41,689 nucleotides of DNA from Peptococcaceae bacterium (lineage in GTDB: Bacteria > Bacillota > Desulfitobacteriia > Desulfitobacteriales > Syntrophobotulaceae): contig JAAYUV010000032.1 in the NCBI GenBank assembly GCA_012517475.1, positions 1-41,689 on the forward strand. Reading direction: 5' to 3'. This document shows positions 8,150 to 16,107 of the stretch, one piece after another (position 1 is the stretch's first letter; each line of letters opens with the position of its first letter). Under the pieces are notes generated by a model that did not search any database, had not been told where the DNA came from, and was given only the letters and a program-made list of their open reading frames with translations. Made by a program: the position numbers and the translations under genes.

Positions 8150-9178
8150 ATGATCATGAATCAAAATCAAATTTTATTCCACTCAGGAAACTGTCTGAAC
8201 TTAAAAAAACCTTATCCGAGGGAATGCAGACTATGTATCCAGTTTTGTCCGCACGGAGCAATTAATGAGATAAAAAATATTGACCAAAGCAAGTGTACGG
8301 AATGCGGGGTATGTATGACAGTCTGTCCGAGTGATGGGTTTGTTGACAGGGATATGGACAATTTGGGCAAATATCTTTTGGAAGGGGACCGGATTACCCT
8401 TCATTGTCCTTTGGCAAAACCCGAAGGTTATGAAATTTCGTGTTTGGGAATGCTGGACAGGGATGTATGGACGACAATCATGCTGCTGGCTGATTTGAAA
8501 CAGGTCAATATCTTAACCGGTGATTGTGGCAGTTGTGACGACAGGCAGGCTTGCGCAGTAAGTGTTGCTCTTCTGAAAGAACTGCTGCAGGAGTGGAAGG
8601 ATCATCCTCAAATTAAGATTGAGATTATGCCTTGGGAAGGGGATTCTCCGGAAAAAGGGGATTTAAATAACGAGGCTAGAAACCAAGGGCTTGCCGGCTG
8701 GCGTGAAAAGGGGAAGACTCAAATCAAAAACATTTTTCCGGGTCTTGAAGCAGAAGTAACTTATCATACCCCGAAATCCAGGCAGTGGTTTGCGAAGTCG
8801 CTTCAAATGAATCCTGACAAGAAGATCCCCTATAAGGCGGTAAAAGCAAATGAAAACTGCACAAGCTGCGGGGTTTGTACCAAAATATGTCCGCAGGAAG
8901 CACTTCAACAAATACAAAAAGAAGGGAAGAACCGTTTAATTTATGAACCTTCCAAGTGTGTACAGTGCAACCGGTGTGTTGAAATTTGCGGTCCTGAAGC
9001 ACTGCGGTTTGAGTATGTGGATTTTTCGTACCGTTTCCTTACCGGCAAAATATTGTTGATAGAGACCATTGCGAAATATTGCGCCAAGTGTGGAAAGCAA
9101 ATCTTTCATAATGCGGAACCCCAGTTATGTATGGCTTGTGCTGCCCAGGACCCGGACCTTAAAGGAGTCTTATATTAA
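8150..9178 (+). CDS. Multi-cluster 4Fe-4S ferredoxin-domain protein
   Basis: 342 aa from ATG 8150, chosen because agaggag lies eight bases upstream; an in-frame ATG at 8111 would add 13 residues but has only a weak ribosome site. Two pairs of ferredoxin motifs are seen: an N-terminal CRLCIQFCP then CTECGVCMTVCP, and a C-terminal CTSCGVCTKICP then CVQCNRCVEICGP. Between them are further cysteines (CPLAKPEG.., GDCGSCDDRQAC), and the C-terminus carries a zinc-ribbon-like CAKC...CMAC. Cytoplasmic, no Tat signal or membrane segment. It is probably an electron-transfer protein that holds up to four clusters; its redox partner is unknown. The flavoprotein gene lies 44 bases downstream. Confidence 0.85.
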   Translation: MIMNQNQILFHSGNCLNLKKPYPRECRLCIQFCPHGAINEIKNIDQSKCTECGVCMTVCPSDGFVDRDMDNLGKYLLEGDRITLHCPLAKPEGYEISCLGMLDRDVWTTIMLLADLKQVNILTGDCGSCDDRQACAVSVALLKELLQEWKDHPQIKIEIMPWEGDSPEKGDLNNEARNQGLAGWREKGKTQIKNIFPGLEAEVTYHTPKSRQWFAKSLQMNPDKKIPYKAVKANENCTSCGVCTKICPQEALQQIQKEGKNRLIYEPSKCVQCNRCVEICGPEALRFEYVDFSYRFLTGKILLIETIAKYCAKCGKQIFHNAEPQLCMACAAQDPDLKGVLY

Positions 9179-9222
9179 ATCGTTGTGAATGAAAAAGAAG
9201 GAAGTTAAAGCGGGTATCATCA

Positions 9223-10482
9223 ATGGGTAAACAGGTAATCGTCGTTGGCGGCGGAGCGGCGGGTATGATGGCAGCCGGTCAGGCTTCAGCCTGCGGCGCC
9301 GAAGTGATTCTGATTGAAAAGATGAAGAGACTCGGAAGCAAGATTGCTATTTCCGGTAAAGGAAGATGCAATTTGACCAATGCCGGGGATATTGCGGATT
9401 TTACCCGGTATTATCCCGGCAATGGAAAGTTTCTTTATGCCTCGTTAAAAGAATTTGATAATCAGGCTCTCATGGAATTCTTCCAAAAGTATGGTGTAAA
9501 AACGAAAATTGAACGGGGCGGCAGGGTTTTTCCTGAAGCGGACGATTCTGAAGTCATTGTCAAGGCCTTGAAAGAATTCCTGGAAAAAACCGGAGTAAAA
9601 CTAATCCTCGAACAGGCAGTGGAAAGAATAATCACGGACGAAGAACGGGTAACCGGACTACAGTTAAAACAGTCGAAAGAGGTTTTACCTGCAGGAGCAG
9701 TAATTGTAGCTACAGGTGGTGCGTCCTTTCCCGGAACGGGCTCAACAGGGGATGGTTATGCTATGGCTGAAGAATTGGGGCATAAGGTTATCCGTCCTTT
9801 ACCTGCTCTGGTGCCGCTGCGGACATTGGAACAATGGCCAAAGGAATTGCAGGGATTAACCCTGAAAAATGTGAGTGCTTCCATCTGGATAGAAGGGAAG
9901 AAGAAAGCTGAAGAATTTGGGGAAATGTTATTTACTCACTTTGGAATTTCCGGACCGATTATTCTGACGCTAAGCAGAATTGCCTCTCACGCTCTTTCCT
10001 TGCAGCAGAAAGTTGAGATCAGGATTAATCTTAAGCCTGCTTTAACTTTTGAACAACTTGATTTGCGTATCCAAAGGGATTTTGCTAAATATCAAAATAA
10101 GCAATTGAAGAATGCCTTGGATGATCTTCTTCCAAAGAGCATGATTCCTGTTATGGTCCATTTGTCACAAATCGACCCGGAAAAAATCATTAACCAGGTG
10201 AGTAAAGAGGAAAGAAAAAGGTTATGCAGACTATTACAGGAACTCCAGCTTCATATTACAGCTACCTTGGGAATGGGGGTAGCAATCGTTACTTCAGGGG
10301 GAATCGATGTCAAGCAGATTAACCCTGCTACAATGGAATCCCGCCTGATTAAAGGCTTATTTTTAGCAGGAGAAGTCATCGATATTGATGGAGTGACGGG
10401 AGGCTATAATCTTCAGGCTGCTTTTTCCACAGGTTTTAAGGCCGGAAAAGCCGCAGCTCATTATGTTCATACTACGGTATGA
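9223..10482 (+). CDS. NAD(P)/FAD-dependent oxidoreductase (HI0933/BaiN family)
   Basis: 419 aa. The N-terminal dinucleotide-binding motif VVGGGAAGMMAA (6-17) is followed by GSKIAISGKGRCNLTNA (38-54), typical of the HI0933/YhiN/BaiN flavoproteins. A GGASFPGTGSTGDGY block lies near 165-179, and the C-terminal FAD segment GLFLAGEVIDIDGVTGGYNL lies near 383-402. Physiological substrate is not known for most members; BaiN of Clostridium acts on bile-acid intermediates. It is close behind the ferredoxin-like gene, so an electron-transfer pairing is possible. ATG 9223. Confidence 0.9.
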   Translation: MGKQVIVVGGGAAGMMAAGQASACGAEVILIEKMKRLGSKIAISGKGRCNLTNAGDIADFTRYYPGNGKFLYASLKEFDNQALMEFFQKYGVKTKIERGGRVFPEADDSEVIVKALKEFLEKTGVKLILEQAVERIITDEERVTGLQLKQSKEVLPAGAVIVATGGASFPGTGSTGDGYAMAEELGHKVIRPLPALVPLRTLEQWPKELQGLTLKNVSASIWIEGKKKAEEFGEMLFTHFGISGPIILTLSRIASHALSLQQKVEIRINLKPALTFEQLDLRIQRDFAKYQNKQLKNALDDLLPKSMIPVMVHLSQIDPEKIINQVSKEERKRLCRLLQELQLHITATLGMGVAIVTSGGIDVKQINPATMESRLIKGLFLAGEVIDIDGVTGGYNLQAAFSTGFKAGKAAAHYVHTTV

Positions 10483-10488
10483 TCAATC

Positions 10489-10537
10489 TTTTCGGCGCAT
10501 ACAATTTATTGAGGTGGTTGGAGTGATGCGCCGAAAA
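10489..10537 (+). promoter_or_regulatory. 12-bp hairpin covering the next gene's start codon
   Basis: ttttcggcgcat (10489-10500) and atgcgccgaaaa (10526-10537) are perfect complements. The 25-base loop holds the ribosome site gaggtgg (10511-10517), and the start ATG at 10526-10528 pairs with CAT at 10498-10500. In the mRNA the start codon would be locked in a G+C-rich stem, as expected for translational control, possibly relieved when ribosomes translate the end of the upstream gene. Confidence 0.6.
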
Positions 10538-11032
10538 AAACCATGGTTTCAGAACAAAAGGACCCGAAAAACGTCAATTGCGGGAGAAAGATTACCCTTT
10601 TTGGAAGGATTTGAAAAGACCTTGATCAGAGTCATGGTACTGTCCGTAGTAGTCCTGGCCCTTTTTCAAATCTCTACTGTTACAGATCCTGTGAGCTTTT
10701 ATCTCAAAATTGCCGGGGAGATCGATTCTCCCGCTTTTAAATATGATCAGTATATAAACACGGCCGATGAACAAGGAAAGAAAACCATTACACTTTATTT
10801 TACGGTTAATCCGGAAAGCTCGGTCATTGTAAAACAAAACGAAAATGTGGTAGGAATTATTAAAAATGAGACGAAAATGAATGTTGAGCCCGGAACGGTT
10901 CAACTGGATGCCCGGCATATTCATCAACCCGTCACGGTTGATATTATCGTAAATGATAAAAAACATAGTATACAACTAAACGGCAATATAAAAAGCTTTG
11001 ATGTTCAACTCCGGTCAAGTTCCGCATCCTAA
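10526..11032 (+). CDS. Hypothetical membrane-anchored protein
   Basis: 168 aa, no family recognised. A basic N-terminus (about residues 1-30) is followed by one membrane segment near 36-52 (VMVLSVVVLALFQI). The remainder, about 115 residues, is probably outside the membrane and has a beta-rich pattern with alternating Val/Ile (TITLYFTVNPESSVIVKQ; TVDIIVNDKKHSIQLNG). Start ATG 10526 has gaggtgg eight bases upstream; the longer frame from 10463 overlaps the previous gene and lacks a ribosome site. The start lies inside a strong hairpin. Confidence 0.75.
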   Translation: MRRKKPWFQNKRTRKTSIAGERLPFLEGFEKTLIRVMVLSVVVLALFQISTVTDPVSFYLKIAGEIDSPAFKYDQYINTADEQGKKTITLYFTVNPESSVIVKQNENVVGIIKNETKMNVEPGTVQLDARHIHQPVTVDIIVNDKKHSIQLNGNIKSFDVQLRSSSAS

Positions 11033-11068
11033 CAACTCAATTTGTTTTTCCCATGGAAGAACCAATCA

Positions 11069-11097
11069 TTGGATTTTTCCTGTTTTTTTTATATAAT
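11069..11097 (+). promoter_or_regulatory. Sigma-A promoter for the HutP-family gene
   Basis: TTGGAT, 17 T-rich bases, TATAAT; expected start near 11104, about 26 bases before the ATG. Confidence 0.65.
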
Positions 11098-11129
11098 AAG
11101 ATAATAGATTGAACCATGGGAGGCAAATC

Positions 11130-11549
11130 ATGGCAGCGGAAAGTAAAACGGTAGCTCTGGCAGCATTGAAAATGGCAATGAGCGAAACGAGGGAAGAAGA
11201 GAACAGCTTGAAACAGCATTTCTCATCTGCTGGAATCAAGACAGTAGCCGTTGACTATGGGGGAGATTATTTTGCATCGATCAAAAAAATGGTTGAACGG
11301 GCAATTGTTGCTTCCAAGCGGGAAGGGGTTATCAACGATACCCATGGGGATGAAGGAGCGGTAGCAGGCGCCACGCGTGAAGCCCTGAGCCAGATTATGT
11401 CCAAAGCTGCAGGTCTGAATGTTGGCGGAAAGATTGGAATTGCTCACAGAGGCGAACATCTGAGTGTTGCCGTTTTCTTTATGGTCGGATTGTTACACCT
11501 GGATGAAGTTGCGGTTGGCCTGGGACACAGAGTCGCTCCAAGAAATTAG
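11130..11549 (+). CDS. HutP family protein
   Basis: 139 aa from ATG 11130, with gggagg six bases upstream; an in-frame TTG at 11109 has no ribosome site. It carries the clostridial HutP-family pattern: AVDYGGDYFASIKKMVERA, then VINDTHGDEGAVAGATREAL, GLNVGGKIGIAHRGEHLSVA and a C-terminal VGLGHRVAPRN. Bacillus HutP is a hexameric RNA-binding antiterminator activated by L-histidine and Mg2+. By my alignment the two metal-binding histidines of Bacillus HutP (H73, H77) are glycines here, so the ligand may differ. No hut genes are nearby. Confidence 0.8.
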   Translation: MAAESKTVALAALKMAMSETREEENSLKQHFSSAGIKTVAVDYGGDYFASIKKMVERAIVASKREGVINDTHGDEGAVAGATREALSQIMSKAAGLNVGGKIGIAHRGEHLSVAVFFMVGLLHLDEVAVGLGHRVAPRN

Positions 11550-11596
11550 ATTGCAGGTTTATCCGACTGTAACCAGTTCAGATAAGAGATAAAACT

Positions 11597-11620
11597 GCAC
11601 TCTGAATGGGGTGTTTTTTT
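11597..11620 (+). terminator. Weak terminator after the HutP-family gene
   Basis: A 5-bp stem (cactc/gggtg, one G-T pair) followed by seven T. Short, so uncertain. Confidence 0.4.
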
Positions 11621-11703
11621 ACATTAATGTCTTGGAAAACCAAGGCTGAATTAATGGAAGACCGTATTCGCATAAATATCTCCGGACGAATGGAGGATCT
11701 GTT

Positions 11704-12534
11704 TTGAACGAGTCGTTACCGTATAAATATGCAAGTAAAGAATTCCAACCGGAAAACACGAACATAGAGATTATGGACCGTGTTATCGGGACCAGCCGGT
11801 TTCATGTGATAGCAGGTCCCTGCGCAGTGGAAAGCAGGGAACAGATCCTGGAAAGCGCCTGGGCAGTCAAGGAGGCCGGAGCAGCATTTTTAAGAGGCGG
11901 GGCCTTCAAACCCCGGAGTTCTCCTTATTCTTTTCAGGGATTGGGAGAAGAGGGTTTGAAATATCTGGCTGAAGCAAAGGAACAGACAGGTTTGCCGGTT
12001 GTAACTGAAGTTATGGATGTACGGGATGTGGAATTAGTAGCCTATTATGCCGACGTGATCCAAATCGGAGCAAGGAATATGCAAAACAGCTTTTTACTGA
12101 AGGAAGTTTCTCAGTTAAATAAGCCGGTTGTTTTGAAAAGGGGACAGTCGGCTACCCTTGAAGAATGGCTTATGGCTGCCGAATATGTTCTCCATGGAGG
12201 GAACAGCAAGGTGATCCTTTGTGAAAGAGGGATTAGAACGTTTGAAAATTTTACGAGAAATACCCTTGATTTAAGTGCGATACCGGGAGTCAAAATGCTC
12301 TCCCATCTTCCCGCTTTTGTCGATCCCAGTCATGGAACAGGGAGATGGGAATTGGTTGCGCCAATGGCCAAAGCTGCCTTAGCGGCAGGGGCCGATGGCC
12401 TGCTAATAGAAGTACATCCCCATCCTGACCAGGCTCTTTCGGATGGAAGACAATCCTTAACTTATAAAAATTTTGAGATACTCATGTCTGAACTTAGAAA
12501 TATGTGCAAAGTTTTAGGTAGAGAAATGAAATGA
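11704..12534 (+). CDS. aroF: 3-deoxy-7-phosphoheptulonate (DAHP) synthase
   Basis: 276 aa. First enzyme of aromatic amino-acid synthesis: condenses phosphoenolpyruvate and erythrose 4-phosphate. Type I-beta signature: [12 protein letters not shown] (about 33-44, metal-binding Cys), [16 protein letters not shown] (64-79), [11 protein letters not shown] and [14 protein letters not shown] (metal-binding residues). The N-terminus is only about 30 residues before the barrel, so the ACT-like or chorismate-mutase regulatory domain seen in many relatives is absent; feedback control may be weak. TTG start with ggagga eight bases upstream. Its stop overlaps azlC by four bases. Confidence 0.95.
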   Translation: MNESLPYKYASKEFQPENTNIEIMDRVIGTSRFHVIAGPCAVESREQILESAWAVKEAGAAFLRGGAFKPRSSPYSFQGLGEEGLKYLAEAKEQTGLPVVTEVMDVRDVELVAYYADVIQIGARNMQNSFLLKEVSQLNKPVVLKRGQSATLEEWLMAAEYVLHGGNSKVILCERGIRTFENFTRNTLDLSAIPGVKMLSHLPAFVDPSHGTGRWELVAPMAKAALAAGADGLLIEVHPHPDQALSDGRQSLTYKNFEILMSELRNMCKVLGREMK

Positions 12535-13232
12535 AGAATAATAGCTTTTTATTCGGTCTGCAAAAATCTATCCCGATCGGAATTGGTTATGCCCCCGTCG
12601 CATTGACTTTTGGAATTCTCTCCTTAAAGAGCGGATTATCGATCTGGCAAGCAGGGTTTATGTCGCTTTTCGTTTTTGCCGGGGCTTCTCAGTTTATTGC
12701 AGTTCAATTGATCAGCCAGGGAGCAACGATTTGGGTTATTGCGATAACGACCTTGATTGTGAATATCAGGCATATATTAATGAGTTTTTCAATGCTTCGT
12801 TTCTTTTCCGGAATACCTATGAGCAAGCTGGCTTTCATTGCCCAAGGTATAACAGACGAATCATTTGTTCTTTCTGCCAAATTGTTAGAAGAGATTCCTA
12901 CTCCGGAAGAGCGAAGCAGAGTGGCAATTGGAGTAAACCTGGGTGCCTTTTGTTCATGGGTCGTTTTTACCTTTATCGGTGCTTGGATGGGAAACCAGTT
13001 GACCATAAACTTTTCCGGATTTAATTTTGCCCTCTTGGCTCTTTTCATTGTGTTAACCGTAGGAACCGTTTCCAGAGAGAATATCCTGACTTATGTTATA
13101 GCGGGAGTTTTAGCTGTAATACTGAAATACCTTATACCCGGAAAAATGTATTTACTCTTGAGTGTTGGTCTTGCTGCCGCTATTGGGGCTTGGCTTAAAC
13201 ATCACGGAAAAACTGCGGTCGGAGGAGAGTAA
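12531..13232 (+). CDS. azlC: AzlC family branched-chain amino acid exporter subunit
   Basis: 233 aa membrane protein. The family start ([18 protein letters not shown]) and a [14 protein letters not shown] segment near 46-59 are clear, with several further membrane segments. AzlC pairs with the small AzlD to export branched-chain amino acids or analogues. It overlaps aroF by four bases and is followed by azlD after three bases, so the three form one unit. Linking DAHP synthase to an amino-acid exporter suggests joint response to amino-acid supply (inference). Confidence 0.92.
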   Translation: MKNNSFLFGLQKSIPIGIGYAPVALTFGILSLKSGLSIWQAGFMSLFVFAGASQFIAVQLISQGATIWVIAITTLIVNIRHILMSFSMLRFFSGIPMSKLAFIAQGITDESFVLSAKLLEEIPTPEERSRVAIGVNLGAFCSWVVFTFIGAWMGNQLTINFSGFNFALLALFIVLTVGTVSRENILTYVIAGVLAVILKYLIPGKMYLLLSVGLAAAIGAWLKHHGKTAVGGE

Positions 13233-13235
13233 TCC

Positions 13236-13556
13236 ATGCAAGAAAAAGATTATATTCTTATGATTCTCATGATGACCGGAGTAACCTACGGTGCTCGAGT
13301 CCTTCCTTTCTTTTTGTTTCGTGAAAAGGAAATCGGCGGATGGCTGAAAACATTTATTCAGCTTGTTCCGGTAGCCTTGCTGGCAGCCTTGGTGATCCCT
13401 GAATTTGTTCTTTTGCCCGACAATCATTTTTCGCTGCTTAACCCTTTCTTATTTGCGGGTATTTGTACTTTTATATTTGCCCGCAGGGTACCGAATTTAT
13501 TTTTATCTGTACTCTTCGGAATGATTGTGTTCTGGGGTCTGGACAAAATAATATAA
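13236..13556 (+). CDS. azlD: AzlD family amino acid exporter subunit
   Basis: 106 aa with several hydrophobic segments and the AzlD pattern VTYGARVLPFFLF near 17-29 and LVPVALLAALVIPE near 46-59. Partner of AzlC. ATG with ggaggag upstream. The stop codon lies inside the left arm of the hairpin at 13551-13578. Confidence 0.92.
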   Translation: MQEKDYILMILMMTGVTYGARVLPFFLFREKEIGGWLKTFIQLVPVALLAALVIPEFVLLPDNHFSLLNPFLFAGICTFIFARRVPNLFLSVLFGMIVFWGLDKII

Positions 13557-13578
13557 GCTCCTTAACAGGAGCTTATAT
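13551..13578. terminator. Perfect 12-bp hairpin between azlD and the minus-strand small gene
   Basis: atataagctcct (13551-13562) and aggagcttatat (13567-13578), loop taac. It sits between convergent genes: azlD ends in its left arm and the small minus gene ends at 13611. No long T-run on the plus strand; a short tattttg follows on the minus strand. Probably a two-way terminator. Confidence 0.55.
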
Positions 13579-13610
13579 ATTCGTTAACATGATTTTCAAT
13601 CAATTTAATC

Positions 13611-13790
13611 TTAAGCGTCAGGCTCGTGGGATGTCATATAATCATCGTAATCCGGCTGTCTTTTAGTCACTTTCCGTATTTGTTGTTTAATTTCCCGACC
13701 GTATTTTTTATAAGAAAAACCCACTAAAAATCCTCCTAAAATCGCAGAACTCACCTTCCACCAACTGGTATTTGGTTTTCTGGAAAACAC
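13611..13790 (-). CDS. Small (59 aa) single-pass membrane protein
   Basis: On the minus strand a GTG start at 13790 has aaaggagg ten bases upstream and opens 59 codons to TAA. The product has a basic N-terminus (FSRKPNTSWWK), one short membrane segment near 15-27 (SAILGGFLVGFSY), then a charged tail (KKYGREIKQQIRKVTKRQ) ending in an acidic patch. Positive charges on both sides of a Gly-rich helix resemble small stress or sporulation membrane peptides, but I do not recognise the family. It is divergent from the CPBP protease and convergent with azlD. Confidence 0.65.
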   Translation of the reverse strand: MFSRKPNTSWWKVSSAILGGFLVGFSYKKYGREIKQQIRKVTKRQPDYDDYMTSHEPDA

Positions 13791-13840
13791 GAAGCACCAA
13801 CCTCCTTTGACAAATGTATATGATTTAGGTAATTTTTAAC

Positions 13841-13869
13841 TTGTAAGTTTTATTTAAGTTTATTATGGT
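13841..13869 (+). promoter_or_regulatory. Candidate sigma-A promoter for the CPBP protease
   Basis: TTGTAA, 17 bases, TATGGT, about 53 bases before the ATG. Confidence 0.4.
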
Positions 13870-13922
13870 ATGGTTAAGCCAAAAATAAACGAGGATAATT
13901 TTTGAAAAATTGAGGGTGTAAA

Positions 13923-14675
13923 ATGGCAAAAGAGGAAAATTTAGGCGCTGAAAATATGAATCGGGAAGAAGAAATACAGTTCACGGAAAATGATCAGTCC
14001 GGTGGTAAACCCAGGCTGGGTATTTGGGTTTTGGTAAATGTGCTTATCGGAATCGCCTTTGTCTTTGGCTGCATGATGATCGTTAACCGGTATATTTTTA
14101 TCCATGTTGATCAGTTGAAAACAGCTTACTATCTTTCTTTACTGTCGTCCAACATCATGTTCGTTCTTCTTATTTTAATTATTAAAGCCAGTAAGAGACT
14201 TTCCTGGGTTGAACTGGGCTGGAAAAAAGTTAGTATTCGTGCCGGGATCATTGATGTCTTCAAAGTATGGGGTATCACCATGGTGATCTATTTTGCCTAC
14301 ATGTTTTTCCTCGTTTACAAAGGATTAACCCCTCCTGAGAATCAATTAAGCCAACTCTTGCAAAGACCATCCCTCCTGGCTTTGGTCATAAATATTTTTC
14401 TTATTGCGGTTGCAGCCCCATTTATTGAAGAAACGCTTTTCAGGGGCATGCTGTTTGCAAGCATGAGACCGTATTTGGGCTGTTGGACAGCCGTTGTCAT
14501 CAGCGCTGCAATCTTTTCCGGTTTGCATTTTGAATTAACCGGTTTTGTACCCAGGTTTATTCTGGGAATCGGATTAGGTTATCTTTATGTGAAACACCAA
14601 TCGATCTATCCCTCTATTGGGCTGCATGCGCTCAACAATTTATTAGCGGTGGTCATGATCTCGACATTATCTTAA
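13923..14675 (+). CDS. CPBP family intramembrane glutamic metalloprotease
   Basis: 250 aa. A polar N-terminus (about 1-32) precedes several membrane segments. The CPBP/Abi motifs are present: EETLFRGMLF near 165-174, FSGLHFEL near 199-206 and a late LHALNN. These proteins are membrane-embedded endopeptidases related to Rce1; substrate is not predictable. ATG with gagggtg upstream. Single gene, followed by the cmk promoter. Confidence 0.9.
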   Translation: MAKEENLGAENMNREEEIQFTENDQSGGKPRLGIWVLVNVLIGIAFVFGCMMIVNRYIFIHVDQLKTAYYLSLLSSNIMFVLLILIIKASKRLSWVELGWKKVSIRAGIIDVFKVWGITMVIYFAYMFFLVYKGLTPPENQLSQLLQRPSLLALVINIFLIAVAAPFIEETLFRGMLFASMRPYLGCWTAVVISAAIFSGLHFELTGFVPRFILGIGLGYLYVKHQSIYPSIGLHALNNLLAVVMISTLS

Positions 14676-14684
14676 TTTATGGAA

Positions 14685-14714
14685 TTGTGAGGAGAGATTT
14701 TGCTGTGGTATAAT
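14685..14714 (+). promoter_or_regulatory. Sigma-A promoter for cmk operon
   Basis: TTGTGA, 18 bases, TATAAT, about 45 bases before the cmk ATG. Confidence 0.6.
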
Positions 14715-14758
14715 TCTTACTGCAGATTAGTTCAAAGAATGGGGCTTGCGGAATACAT

Positions 14759-15424
14759 ATGAAAAGGTTTCATCAAATTGCAATTGACGGTCCTGCCGGG
14801 GCTGGTAAAAGTACGGTAGCCAGAAAGGTCGCGCAATCTCTGGGTTATTGCTATCTGGATACAGGTGCCATGTACAGAGTTATTGCTTACAAGGCGCTTG
14901 AGGCGGGAATACCGCTTGACGATGAACGGGCCGTTACCGGTTTGGTAAAAAATACCGAGATATATTTTAAACATGGGGACTCGGAATCCGTATTTTGTGA
15001 CGGAAAAGATGTTACCAATCATATCCGGAGTAAGGAAGTCAGCAGGGCGGTGTCCATTGTGGCTTCTTATCAGGGGGTAAGGGAACAATTGGTTCATCTC
15101 CAGCGGCAGGAAGCGGCAAAGGGAAACGTCGTAATGGACGGCAGAGATATTGGGACACACGTTTTGCCGGAAGCTGAAGTAAAAATATATCTGACAGCTT
15201 CAGAAGAAGAGCGGGCGAAAAGAAGATATTTGGAAAATATAAAGTCCGGGAAGGCTTCTTCCCTGGAAGAAGTGTTAAGGGATATACAAAAAAGGGACCG
15301 TTTAGACTCTGAAAGAGAACATGATCCGCTCAAACCGGCGGCAGATGCCTTTATCTTAGATACGACAGGATTACCTGCCGAGGAAGTTGTTCGGAAAATT
15401 GTTAATATAGTTAGGGGAGGCTGA
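14759..15424 (+). CDS. cmk: Cytidylate kinase
   Basis: 221 aa. Phosphorylates CMP/dCMP with ATP. P-loop GPAGAGKST at 10-18, YLDTGAMYR at 31-39, and [20 protein letters not shown] near 125-144 are all standard. Length is normal. It opens the cmk-plsC-ispH/rpsA run that is common in clostridia. ATG 14759. Confidence 0.96.
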   Translation: MKRFHQIAIDGPAGAGKSTVARKVAQSLGYCYLDTGAMYRVIAYKALEAGIPLDDERAVTGLVKNTEIYFKHGDSESVFCDGKDVTNHIRSKEVSRAVSIVASYQGVREQLVHLQRQEAAKGNVVMDGRDIGTHVLPEAEVKIYLTASEEERAKRRYLENIKSGKASSLEEVLRDIQKRDRLDSEREHDPLKPAADAFILDTTGLPAEEVVRKIVNIVRGG

Positions 15425-15425
15425 C

Positions 15426-16010
15426 GTGAGTTTTTATTGGTTTGCAAGAGGACTTTGTTCCATTGTTTTAAAAATCAAAGGGTGTAAGGCAGAAGGTTTG
15501 GAAAATGTTCCGTCTGAAGGTCCGGTTATCATAGCCTGCAATCATATTAGTATGTGGGATCCGGTTATTGTCGGGTGCACTTTATCCAGACAAGTTTTTT
15601 TTATGGCCAAACAAGAGCTGTTTGATGCGCCGGTCATTGGCAAAATATTCAATTGGCTGGAAGCGATTCCTGTAAAACGCGGAAAAGGAGATATTAACGC
15701 AATTCGGTCATCGATCCGTGTTTTGAAAGAAGGAAAAGTTCTCGGAATATTTCCGGAAGGAACCCGGTCTAAATCCGGCGATATTCAAGAAGCAATGAAT
15801 GGAATAGCGCTGATTATGGAAAAAAGCAAAGCCCCGATTTTACCTGCAAAAGTATTTGGTTCCAAAGGACTACTTCGCCAAAAAAGGGGAAACATAGGAA
15901 TAATTATAGGAAAACCGTTTTATTCCGATGAGCTGGTTGTACCGAAAACCGTTGAAGAACGCCGTTCCTGGCTCGCCAATGAGATTATGCGTATCGTGGA
16001 CGAAATGTAA
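15426..16010 (+). CDS. plsC: 1-acylglycerol-3-phosphate acyltransferase
   Basis: 194 aa. Adds the second acyl chain to make phosphatidic acid. Contains the NHISMWD form of the HX4D catalytic motif (about residues 39-45) and FPEGTRS (about 109-115). N-terminal hydrophobic stretch probably anchors it to the membrane. GTG start one base after the cmk stop with agggga upstream. Works with plsY and gpsA further along this window. Confidence 0.93.
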   Translation: MSFYWFARGLCSIVLKIKGCKAEGLENVPSEGPVIIACNHISMWDPVIVGCTLSRQVFFMAKQELFDAPVIGKIFNWLEAIPVKRGKGDINAIRSSIRVLKEGKVLGIFPEGTRSKSGDIQEAMNGIALIMEKSKAPILPAKVFGSKGLLRQKRGNIGIIIGKPFYSDELVVPKTVEERRSWLANEIMRIVDEM

Positions 16011-16020
16011 GCTTTCCGCA

Positions 16021-16062
16021 AAGACAAAACATAAACGTATAGATAAGAAGGAATTTTGTCTT
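16021..16062 (+). promoter_or_regulatory. Inverted repeat in the leader of ispH-rpsA
   Basis: aagacaaaa (16021-16029) and ttttgtctt (16054-16062) are perfect 9-bp complements separated by 24 bases, in the 97-base gap before ispH-rpsA. AT-rich; could be a weak terminator or a leader structure linked to ribosomal protein control. Confidence 0.35.
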
Positions 16063-16107
16063 TCTCAGCGAAATAACTTGTTATGCATAAAAAGGAGGGC
16101 AGTATGA

